From positions 1 through 52,732 of IMG/VR virus record IMGVR_UViG_3300038423_000224: DNA of 52,732 bases. One strand, given 5' to 3'. This DNA is from a virus. The position numbers and the translations under genes were made by a program. The notes below the pieces were generated by a model. The model did no database searches and was not told the DNA's origin. It saw only the letters and a program-made list of their open reading frames with translations. Numbering within the stretch: position 1 is the first letter of the stretch; each line of letters opens with the position of its first letter. Below, piece by piece: positions 29,001 to 34,926 of this stretch.

Positions 29001-30931
29001 TATGCAGGCAGCACACGCTTGAGCATCAGCGCATTGAGCATTCCGCCTTCGCCGGCGAACGGAATGTGGAACAGTTTGTTGTATGAGCCCTTAGGCAGAC
29101 CCATACCGATATCAGACAACAGACGGAGTGGGCGCTCAGCAGCTTCGAATGCTACACGTTGACCTGTTCTGTAGGCCGATTCGATACCACCCACGAGTCC
29201 AGGCTGACGACCGTAGAGAGGTTCGAAGAACTGGAACTCTCCACCAATCTGTCTCTTGAAAGCCTGTCCCTTTGTGAGGGGAGTTCCTGGTCTCTGGCTG
29301 GCGCGGAGATTCTGGAACATCTCCCACATCTCAGCAAGAGGACCTTTGTCAGTCAGTGTACGAGGGAATACCTGTTCGCGGAGCTTGGCGCCAAAGGCAG
29401 CCGATGATCCTGTCAGCCGGCCGCGTTCGGCAAAGCGAATAGCTTCACCGCGGCCGCCAACCAAACTCAGATACGGAGAGGAAGCTGAGGTTCGAGTGAA
29501 CCTCATTCCTGTCTTAGCAAAGCGTTCATCCAGGGCGCTGACACCAATCAGGCGCTCGATGTGCTTACCCATCTCGGTAAGCTCAGAACCGCGTATCAGT
29601 TGTTCGGCCGCAAAGGAAACTTCCTCTGGCAGATAACTGGACATGCGCTGAGACAGACCGAAGGTACGGAAGAGGCCGCCAGGCGAACGCGCTTCTACCG
29701 TCTTCATGAACTGATAGACGCCCTCAGCATAGCCAGACCAGTTCTTAAGAGCAAACTTATGTGCTCCTACAACTGCGGCGCCACCAGCCAACCAGGCAGC
29801 TACCTTCAGAGTATTGCGATCGTCCTGTCCATCCCAACCGGATCCAAAATCAGTCAAGGCATGACGGCTCTCAGCAGCCAGACCTGTACCACTCAAACCG
29901 GTGATCTGAGTCTGACGATCGCTTCTCTTGCTGCTTGCGATAGCCCACGCTGCGGTTGCCGCGGCAGCAAAGACCAGGGCAACAGAGATACCCTTTCCTA
30001 TGGCACTGACTTTGTTAGGCAGGACCTTGGCACCACGCTCAGCCTGAGCAGCTACCTTCTCAGCCCAGGGGCTGGCATAGATCTTGGAGAAGAACGTCTC
30101 GGCAGTCTCACCTGGGGGCAAGAGTTGTGCAGAGCCCAGAGCTTCTTCCCAACTGTGCCCACGCTGTAGGTTTCTCTTGGCTGTGCGCAGGCGCTCAAAG
30201 AGGGTCTGCTCGACCTTGACGTCAGTCACAGCCTCATGATAGCCGGCAGCTCCAGCCAGCTTGGGACCCATGAGTCTTTCAAGTCCGCCGGCCGCACCAG
30301 CAATATTCTCAACCTTCCAGCCAGGAACCCACTGCATCTCCTCTACGTTACGCGCCAGCATACCTGGGCCGGTAGTCTTGGAGATAGGAGTGGATGGGCC
30401 CATGCGCAGGTGACGTTCTGCGAAAGCTGGGTTGTCTTGTCCGTAACCCAGCGCCAGTTCAAAGAATGACTGCTCCAAGCCGAATACCTTTACTCCCTTG
30501 CGCTTGAAGAAGTCCTTGTATCCAGCGAGGCTGGGATAACGGCCGGCGATCTCAGTGAGCACACCAGTATCGTACTTGACATTCCAGCCAGTCAGTAGGA
30601 AACGCTTCTTACGAGAGAGTTCTTCTTCGGCCGAGGCAAAGAAGCGTCGAGCTGCTTCTTCTTCACCGACCTGACCAAGCTTCATAGCCTGAGAAAGAAC
30701 TTGCTCGCCTTTCGCATAGTTGTACGCAAACGGGATATGAATCCCGCTCACAGGATCGGTATATCCAGTGCGAGGCTTTACTAATGTGGTGGGATGAAAC
30801 GGGGATGCTACGTAAGGAGGGAGTTTTGAAGCGAAGATCTGGAGCAGGCCTGTGTTCTTATGTCCAGCGGACAGGCCTGTAGTCTCGACGTCGAGAACAT
30901 GAAAGAAATGCTTTTGATGCCAGGTTGCCAT
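26006..30931 (-). CDS. Giant virion protein with N-terminal DEDDh 3'-5' exonuclease domain (1641 aa)
   Basis: Residues 9-250 carry a complete DnaQ/RNase T-type active site: Asp14 and Glu16 in FHVLDVETTGL, Asn117 and Asp121 in TGWNVKYDTGVL, and His232-x4-Asp237 in YHEAVTDV, preceded by the family-typical KVENIAG. Hydrophobic segments follow near residue 315 (SVALVFAAAATAAWAIA) and at about 640 and 750. A region near 770-890 has conserved-looking Trp and Tyr clusters (RAGRWWDVG). Residues about 1135-1290 resemble an SNase-like OB fold (INKEIIDRGLGQF), without obvious catalytic residues. It lies in the tape-measure slot. I infer a structural or ejected virion protein that delivers nuclease activity into the cell. 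The N-terminal domain call is strong; the delivery role is inference. Confidence 0.85.
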   Translation of the reverse strand: MATWHQKHFFHVLDVETTGLSAGHKNTGLLQIFASKLPPYVASPFHPTTLVKPRTGYTDPVSGIHIPFAYNYAKGEQVLSQAMKLGQVGEEEAARRFFASAEEELSRKKRFLLTGWNVKYDTGVLTEIAGRYPSLAGYKDFFKRKGVKVFGLEQSFFELALGYGQDNPAFAERHLRMGPSTPISKTTGPGMLARNVEEMQWVPGWKVENIAGAAGGLERLMGPKLAGAAGYHEAVTDVKVEQTLFERLRTAKRNLQRGHSWEEALGSAQLLPPGETAETFFSKIYASPWAEKVAAQAERGAKVLPNKVSAIGKGISVALVFAAAATAAWAIASSKRSDRQTQITGLSGTGLAAESRHALTDFGSGWDGQDDRNTLKVAAWLAGGAAVVGAHKFALKNWSGYAEGVYQFMKTVEARSPGGLFRTFGLSQRMSSYLPEEVSFAAEQLIRGSELTEMGKHIERLIGVSALDERFAKTGMRFTRTSASSPYLSLVGGRGEAIRFAERGRLTGSSAAFGAKLREQVFPRTLTDKGPLAEMWEMFQNLRASQRPGTPLTKGQAFKRQIGGEFQFFEPLYGRQPGLVGGIESAYRTGQRVAFEAAERPLRLLSDIGMGLPKGSYNKLFHIPFAGEGGMLNALMLKRVLPAYLAITAARYINYQLGNKPAETLAEVPLKAHLAWARATDAIPGLRAITDKYEEIVPGPQYGPLALPIGAGAIGAGIHWVNIARGAQEFPVHAARVAASHKAFWKGAGIGALLALPFVPGMLGSRKTEDELQRIYSGEEEVPIRAGRWWDVGSTPFSGGRIKYFRPHWYQLMKTKAEMVSTYGSEDAYWEHHPLLHPFKYIKDPYWLERANYASRPYPITSPAFSNVPLIGPLLAATVGRIVKPTQRMHQGEWDINNYTLYSPRLEPNMALGGLAPSRPREEFGFKDVVGREALAFAEYTGLPGFIATTLYGKAGTPGAGTPGQDVVLQGSRQMTNLSRQYYQRELGAVSGFNPSGTGGMPFGYSEPLRRFIQPDKLAPQANEIPNTMPRWLPGEDYMINFRTGDPFAKIPEGGARLPGRGYAALHPELRGLKAEEYPDIYRYKILADVAPWSKEYMIYRSKVRAAAQRDARLEIEFARTEDQVRQMKESTIQFGQRRFTASIEQIQGTITKATPEGIELEQYPGRKFIFSSLGMSASDLSATTLGEENELTRSQSAKAVTEKQASLDDYLSSQVGMQATLVVPKGTEEHAAESRAVIFIDDVNINKEIIDRGLGQFRKDYGGAEAQAMYSSTQVALGKYAETLAFTGEGGPLRFVPTPFHTKYWNERTALSLYQEQEVYGARMRRWQKPFHDMIAAWARGTYRRFTGGVLVPEEVEHRRLMDSLVDELEYLRADVQAGAHPGQKGRYTSQGKRTNIGANLFGNPQFVSQTLPRREKLYFPAFLQETDPDKRQQILESVSPELARALTAQWVKTDAMLARLAGKIIPAIEEGGVLYTEEGLKEYEQAKTDLSYADYIRSKQIAETFGKLGFDIPGPGSPLWEQGIDYEDVKLKIIQNEGYDYHDFNIYDDRAALLWRKPYIDGAVRELVSSGSQPTERIRQTVERIILEGQDKNPQVVSSGGPNRVAGSNVSISVDEQGDKEVMRDIRRNEDEYREESTS
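26756..26767 (-). other. One-mismatch copy of the TATACTAATCAG motif inside a gene
   Basis: The minus strand reads TATACTAGTCAG here, within the 1641-aa gene. It differs from the two intergenic copies at one base. It may be chance, but it is worth including in any motif search. Confidence 0.25.
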
Positions 30932-30936
30932 GCATA

Positions 30937-31257
30937 TTACACACTGAAGCTCTTACCACAGCCACACTGGCTGCGCACATGTGGATTAGTAAACCTAAAT
31001 CCAGATGCGTCTAGGCCTTCGATGTAGTCTACAGATACATCCTCAAGATACATCAAGCTCATTGGGTCCACGACTACTTTCACGGGACCAAACTCAAACA
31101 GTTCCCAGTCCGGCTCGTATTCATCAACGAGACCGATAGAGTATTCGAATCCGGAGCAGCCGCCACCTTTCACACCAAGGCGGACGAACGGCCGATCTGG
31201 GTTATCTTTGAGGACGCTGACGAGCTTGTCCTGGGCGGCGATTGAAAGCTGGATCAT
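30937..31257 (-). CDS. iscA: IscA/ErpA/HesB-type iron-sulfur cluster carrier
   Basis: The 106-residue protein matches the A-type carrier family in length and landmarks. The N-terminus is MIQLSIAAQDKL. Cys34 sits in GGGCSGFEY and the C-terminal CGC is Cys98 and Cys100, so all three cluster-ligating cysteines are present. The start at 31257 is supported by GGAGAGAAGG just upstream and lies inside the previous gene, overlapping it by 56 bases in another frame. A-type carriers bind and pass on Fe-S clusters. In this tail operon it could support host Fe-S assembly during infection, or load a cluster into a virion protein. It is a clear auxiliary gene. The exact paralog (IscA, ErpA, SufA) cannot be told, so the symbol is approximate. 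Confidence 0.92.
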   Translation of the reverse strand: MIQLSIAAQDKLVSVLKDNPDRPFVRLGVKGGGCSGFEYSIGLVDEYEPDWELFEFGPVKVVVDPMSLMYLEDVSVDYIEGLDASGFRFTNPHVRSQCGCGKSFSV

Positions 31258-31768
31258 TCCTTCTCTCCAATGCTATTTGCTGCGCATCTGTGAGCTGCTT
31301 TTTCTTTCGTTGTAACTTGCTCTTAGAATCCTTGACAGACTTAGGATCCATCGGGTTGAGTGGCACGCCCGACACAAACTCAGCTTGGGCCAAGCGAGTA
31401 AGGAGTGTTTCCGAATCCCAGCCATCCATCACCTCGAAGGGGATCTTGAATACAGATGCTATGAAGGCCTGTGCGCACAACAGATAAGAGTCTGTTACCT
31501 TCTTGCGCGCGTTCTCCAGCGGTAGAGACAGCGTCTGGAAAGATCCAGAGAACGGGCTCTTCTCAAGCTGGTCCTTGTAAATCCACATCATGATCCCGGC
31601 CGGAATCTCTTCCGGCCGCGGACCGTGGACGACACACAACTTATAGACGTGTAGGGCTACTTCAGCGGGAGGCCCTTGACGAGAACGGGCATCTCGGTAC
31701 TCTCCCCAAGTAAGATCACGCCAGACTACACGTGTCCCACTGGGCCAAGTGGCGGCCCTAGTTGTCAT
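31202..31768 (-). CDS. Tail assembly chaperone-like protein (188 aa)
   Basis: The N-terminus has VVWRDLTWGEYRDAR, a W-R-x-L-T-W-x-E-Y pattern typical of phage tail assembly chaperones. The rest is helical, ending in a Lys/Gln/Arg-rich tail. It directly precedes the tape-measure-slot giants, separated only by iscA, and overlaps iscA by 56 bases. Its ATG lies three bases after the stop of the 159-aa gene and in the same frame (TAA TCT ATG). Canonical chaperone pairs are made by programmed frameshifting. Here the pair is instead split by an in-frame stop, so read-through could make a fusion. Function follows from motif and synteny. Confidence 0.7.
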   Translation of the reverse strand: MTTRAATWPSGTRVVWRDLTWGEYRDARSRQGPPAEVALHVYKLCVVHGPRPEEIPAGIMMWIYKDQLEKSPFSGSFQTLSLPLENARKKVTDSYLLCAQAFIASVFKIPFEVMDGWDSETLLTRLAQAEFVSGVPLNPMDPKSVKDSKSKLQRKKKQLTDAQQIALERRNDPAFNRRPGQARQRPQR

Positions 31769-31771
31769 AGA

Positions 31772-32251
31772 TTACAGCTCGGCTGAAAGGAACTCGATCT
31801 GCTGTGGATCCATGAAATCCGACAGCTTCGTTACCTTCGTGAAGAGGGTGGCCGGGAGGCCAGCAGTGCCATTGCGCAACCGAACGTCGGTCAGCTTACC
31901 ATTCTCGCCGGCATTGGTCCAGACAACAGCCTTGATAACGGCGTGGAGTTGCATTTCGAGTTCAGCATCCGCCACTGGAGTTGCCATGTTTTGGATCTGC
32001 TTTTGGATTGTGGTCAGCTCTAGACCGGTCAGTCCGCGGACAATGTAAGCACGCTTACCGTCGGGAGTAAAGAGTTCGAGTCTGTTGTTAGGGGCTTGCT
32101 GCTTCCATGCAGCAATCTGATCCTTCGTCGGAGCCCCAGGCAGGGATGCTAGGAACTCGTGTGGATCCATATTGGAACGGTCTACAGGCTTGGTTTCGCC
32201 TGGAGTACCAGTACCTTGTACTTCTACTTCTGCTTCCGGATTGTGTGTCAT
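31772..32251 (-). CDS. Tail assembly chaperone-like protein, first of pair (159 aa)
   Basis: This is the first of two adjacent small genes before the tape-measure slot, the usual position of the G/G-T-type chaperones that hold the tape measure and tube subunits during assembly. The N-terminal 40 residues are acidic and probably disordered. The rest has helices ending in LSDFMDPQQIEFLSAEL. The ATG at 32251 has AGGAG at a good distance. The stop TAA is followed by TCT ATG of the next gene in the same frame. The role is inferred from gene order and size. I see no decisive motif. Confidence 0.65.
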   Translation of the reverse strand: MTHNPEAEVEVQGTGTPGETKPVDRSNMDPHEFLASLPGAPTKDQIAAWKQQAPNNRLELFTPDGKRAYIVRGLTGLELTTIQKQIQNMATPVADAELEMQLHAVIKAVVWTNAGENGKLTDVRLRNGTAGLPATLFTKVTKLSDFMDPQQIEFLSAEL

Positions 32252-32281
32252 TCTAGATTCTCCTGATGATCTATTATAACA

Positions 32282-32440
32282 TTACTTCTTCTTGCGAGAA
32301 CGCTTCTTGAAGAACTCTACTTGGCCAAGCCGAACATGGGCCTGGTGCTTGGACTTACTGCAACCAAGATTCTTGCCTTTCTCAGAGAGAACGCAGTACT
32401 TACTGCCCCTCTTCCGTATCACATCTTCCATGGTTTCCAT
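32282..32440 (-). CDS. Small basic protein (52 aa) with KYCVLSEKGKNLGCSKSK motif
   Basis: The start is at ATG 32440, with GAGAGG about ten bases upstream; a second in-frame ATG lies six bases later. The protein reads as a short helix, then KYCVLSEKGKNLGCSKSK, then a Lys/Arg-rich end. The C-V-x-S-x-K-G-K-x-L-G-C pattern recurs in small phage proteins I have seen, possibly as a zinc or nucleic-acid-binding knuckle, but I cannot name the family. It overlaps the 40-aa ORF at its 5' end by 41 bases in another frame. The length is short, so confidence depends on this motif and on the otherwise gene-dense setting. Confidence 0.62.
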   Translation of the reverse strand: METMEDVIRKRGSKYCVLSEKGKNLGCSKSKHQAHVRLGQVEFFKKRSRKKK

Positions 32441-32522
32441 AGACTCGCTTGACCTCTCTGTACATTCCGCGGGCCACTACAATAACCGCCACAACGCAGA
32501 ATATGATGTTACCCCAATGCAT
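32400..32522 (-). CDS. Tiny single-TM protein (40 aa)
   Basis: The ATG shares TAATG with the stop of the preceding 444-aa gene, which strongly suggests coupled translation. Residues 5-17 form one hydrophobic segment (NIIFCVVAVIVVARG), followed by a basic, then acidic, polar tail with a single Cys. It could be a membrane or injection-associated peptide. No homology is claimed. The 3' end overlaps the next small ORF by 41 bases. The plus strand also has an open frame across this region, but its composition and strand fit poorly. Confidence 0.55.
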   Translation of the reverse strand: MHWGNIIFCVVAVIVVARGMYREVKRVYGNHGRCDTEEGQ

Positions 32523-33856
32523 TATCTGAGTCTCCGCGCGATGAACCCATAGGAATCCAGAATGGTCTGGCCATCCTGGGCCATCACTTGATCATTCGAA
32601 ATCAGCTTGCACTTCTCCAGGTAGCGAATACGCTTCACTCCTGTAATCTCATTACCCAGCTCGATACGGATGTCAAACAGAACATCCTGGTAGACAGCAT
32701 TGTCGAACCCAATCACACTAGAGAACGTAGTATTCTGCTGCGTGATGTTGGTTGCCAGTGTCTGCATCTGCTCCGGAGTCAGGCCAGCTCGTAGAGTGTT
32801 GATTTGAATCTGCAGATTGGCAGCCTGCTTGGCCGACCCTGTATCGTTCGGGTTGTTGTTTGCCTGCTGATTAAGATTATCACGAGCAGCCATGAGTCCC
32901 AAAATACGTGTGATGGTTGCTGCAGCCGGGCTATTCACCAAAGCCTGGGTGTTTTGGGTGTTCTGGATGAATCTCTGGTACTCCTGCATGACGGTATATA
33001 GATAGCCTTCCGTCACGAAGTTGATAGTGAACTGACCTTGAACCAGGGATCTACCCTGGGCGTAGGCATCCACATAGCGGCTGGCATAGCCATAGATAGG
33101 AACCGCGTTATCCTGGAGAGCGTACTGGACGGAGTTCAACTCATCGATGAAGATATTCCCAATATACATGCGCGCGCCGGTGACCGTGAAGTACTTATCA
33201 TACTCCGAGTTGGGATAGGTATACTCAGACGGCGCCGGAGGAACAGTGGAGGTACTGCTTACGATGCTGGAAGGCGAAGATGTACTCTGGGAAGAGTCAG
33301 TCGGGTTACCGGTCTGTTGACCGTTATTGGCATCAGCCAGCTGAACCAAGGTAATCACATACGGATCAGTCTGGGTGGTAACTACCAGAGACTGACTGTA
33401 GGGCGAATAGCCTTGTAGCGTGGCGGCAAGGGTGTATGTACCAAGCGGAATGGGATTCAGAGTGGTAGAGGTACCTGAGTTGTCGGTTACACCATTGTCG
33501 GTGGCCGGCCCTGAAATGCCCCACGCAATACCAGGCACGGCAGGCTTGAATGAGAGAGTGATATTGGTCGTCGGCTGGGCACTAGGCGACAACGAAACCT
33601 GTACCGACTGAGAGACTGTTGTGTTAACTGAAAGCAGCTGGCTAAGAGCTTGATATCCAGTAGCCTTTACCTGCATCTGAGCCTGGATAGGATTCAACAA
33701 TACTCGGAACGATACACGCCCATTCGAATCAGTCACCACCGAGAACTGTGTTGGATCGAAGTTCGCCGATCCATTGATAAACACCTGTGCCCCAGAGATA
33801 GGAGCATTAGTTGCCCCATCGATAACGGTTAGTACTATTGGGCTGTAAGTAGCCAT
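32522..33856 (-). CDS. Third tail tube-like protein with N-terminal Ig-like domains (444 aa)
   Basis: The N-terminal 170 residues look like two Ig-like or carboxypeptidase-regulatory-like domains (VLTVIDGATNAPISGAQV, then IPLGTYTLAATLQGYSPY). A Thr/Ser/Gly linker follows. The C-terminal half (after about residue 220) resembles the tube fold of the two genes just upstream: GARMYIGNIFIDELNSVQYA, then strand-rich blocks and IRYLEKCKL near the end. It is coupled to the previous gene through TAATG. I infer a tail-tube relative used at one end of the tail or as a minor decorated tube subunit. The Ig-like part may be displayed outside or bind the baseplate. Confidence 0.72.
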   Translation of the reverse strand: MATYSPIVLTVIDGATNAPISGAQVFINGSANFDPTQFSVVTDSNGRVSFRVLLNPIQAQMQVKATGYQALSQLLSVNTTVSQSVQVSLSPSAQPTTNITLSFKPAVPGIAWGISGPATDNGVTDNSGTSTTLNPIPLGTYTLAATLQGYSPYSQSLVVTTQTDPYVITLVQLADANNGQQTGNPTDSSQSTSSPSSIVSSTSTVPPAPSEYTYPNSEYDKYFTVTGARMYIGNIFIDELNSVQYALQDNAVPIYGYASRYVDAYAQGRSLVQGQFTINFVTEGYLYTVMQEYQRFIQNTQNTQALVNSPAAATITRILGLMAARDNLNQQANNNPNDTGSAKQAANLQIQINTLRAGLTPEQMQTLATNITQQNTTFSSVIGFDNAVYQDVLFDIRIELGNEITGVKRIRYLEKCKLISNDQVMAQDGQTILDSYGFIARRLR

Positions 33857-34836
33857 TAGGCTGCCACACTCGAGGAGAAGATATTCGAAGGAGGAATAGC
33901 GAACTGCTGTTTGTTGTTCATGACTGCTTCAACAGTATTCTCTGGCGCCACACTCTGACCGGCATTGGTTGGATTGAATAGAGCACTGGCTTCAAAGTTC
34001 AACAGAGGTGTAAAGTCGGAGGCCATATAGCTGACAGTCTGTTCAGCCAGCATGTCATTAGTAGAGTATACCACACCATCGGTCACGAAATCCACGCCGA
34101 GGACACGACGATAGCTGGCATTGCCATACTCATCTGTGAAGAGCATGGTCATGTTGAATGGAGGGAGCTGATCGACCTTGATGTAGAAAGTATCCTTGGA
34201 TAGGTCATGGGCTGATAGCTGGTTAGCCATCAAGAATCTGTACAGAACATCGACGGTGAACTGAGTGAGCACCATAGTACCAGCTATGGTACGACGGCCG
34301 CGAGCGAAGCCCTTTGGATTGATGTAGCCGGCCGCGCGCACAGCAGCCTTCTCTCTGTGAATCGAGACAGTGAAAGTAGTACATTCAATCAACTGCTTCT
34401 GGTTCTTGCGGACCGAACTGACTGTATCTGTATTGACCAGATCCACTATGATCTTCAGGTCCGTGCCTGTGTAGGTCGAGAAATCATTCTGTAGGCCCAC
34501 AGTGAGTGTTCCGTCTGGATTGTAGATGGAGAGACCTGTGCCTCCATTAGGATTGGCAACCAAGTCATTTAGACTATACGGAACTGTACCAGTCCCTATT
34601 GGAATACCAATCGATGTCGCAAACGGATTACCTACAGTGGGGATCGATCCACCTGTTTGGTTGGTGATATCGCTTACGGAAGGTATCGCATTACCCTGAA
34701 TCGTTGTAGGAGTGGAATCGTACGGGCCTGGTTGTTTCTCAGTAATAGGAAACAGACCAGACGAAAGAAGAGACGTCTGGTCGCCGTTAACTGGAGAAAA
34801 ACCAACTGTAACTACACTGAGGGAGGGAATGGACAT
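33856..34836 (-). CDS. Second tail tube-like protein (326 aa), no Shine-Dalgarno
   Basis: Residues about 140-290 parallel the tail tube protein of the next gene upstream: a strand with IECTTFTVSIHREKAA, then PKGFARGRRTIAGTMVL, a helix, and VDQLPPFNMTMLF. Compare TREKAPIYT, FSRNKRGVAGSLV and QILPFDITLAG in the tube. The N-terminal 130 residues are a Gly/Thr/Pro-rich extension. The ATG at 34836 is preceded by a pyrimidine-rich tract without any SD and lies about 20 bases after an intrinsic terminator, so it is likely made at lower level than the tube. It is probably a distal, adaptor or terminator-type tube relative. No better downstream ATG is available. Confidence 0.75.
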   Translation of the reverse strand: MSIPSLSVVTVGFSPVNGDQTSLLSSGLFPITEKQPGPYDSTPTTIQGNAIPSVSDITNQTGGSIPTVGNPFATSIGIPIGTGTVPYSLNDLVANPNGGTGLSIYNPDGTLTVGLQNDFSTYTGTDLKIIVDLVNTDTVSSVRKNQKQLIECTTFTVSIHREKAAVRAAGYINPKGFARGRRTIAGTMVLTQFTVDVLYRFLMANQLSAHDLSKDTFYIKVDQLPPFNMTMLFTDEYGNASYRRVLGVDFVTDGVVYSTNDMLAEQTVSYMASDFTPLLNFEASALFNPTNAGQSVAPENTVEAVMNNKQQFAIPPSNIFSSSVAA

Positions 34837-34850
34837 AGGAGGGAGGGATC
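34837..34850 (-). promoter_or_regulatory. Pyrimidine-rich leader lacking a Shine-Dalgarno
   Basis: On the minus strand the bases directly before ATG 34836 read GATCCCTCCCTCCT. This is the complement of a ribosome-binding purine tract and offers no SD. Upstream of it is the intrinsic terminator at 34855-34887. Confidence 0.6.
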
Positions 34851-34854
34851 AAGC

Positions 34855-34887
34855 AAAAAGGGCTGCCACTGAGTTCAGCAGCAGCCC
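34855..34887 (-). terminator. Intrinsic terminator after tail tube gene
   Basis: On the minus strand GGGCTGC (34887-34881) pairs with GCAGCCC (34866-34860) across a 14-base loop and is followed by TTTTT (34859-34855). This is a textbook rho-independent terminator, located between the tube gene and the second tube-like gene. Confidence 0.82.
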
Positions 34888-34926
34888 CTGGATAGAGCAC
34901 TAGCTTCGAAAGAGACTTCTTAAAGA

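Noticed and set aside
32271-32277. TATAAT on the minus strand upstream of the first chaperone
   Set aside because: It looks like a -10 box but there is no -35 at proper distance, and it lies in an AT-rich spacer just before an SD.
32292-32552. 86-codon plus-strand frame in the gap before the chaperones
   Set aside because: All accepted genes are on the minus strand, and the two minus-strand small ORFs have a coupled start and a recognisable motif.
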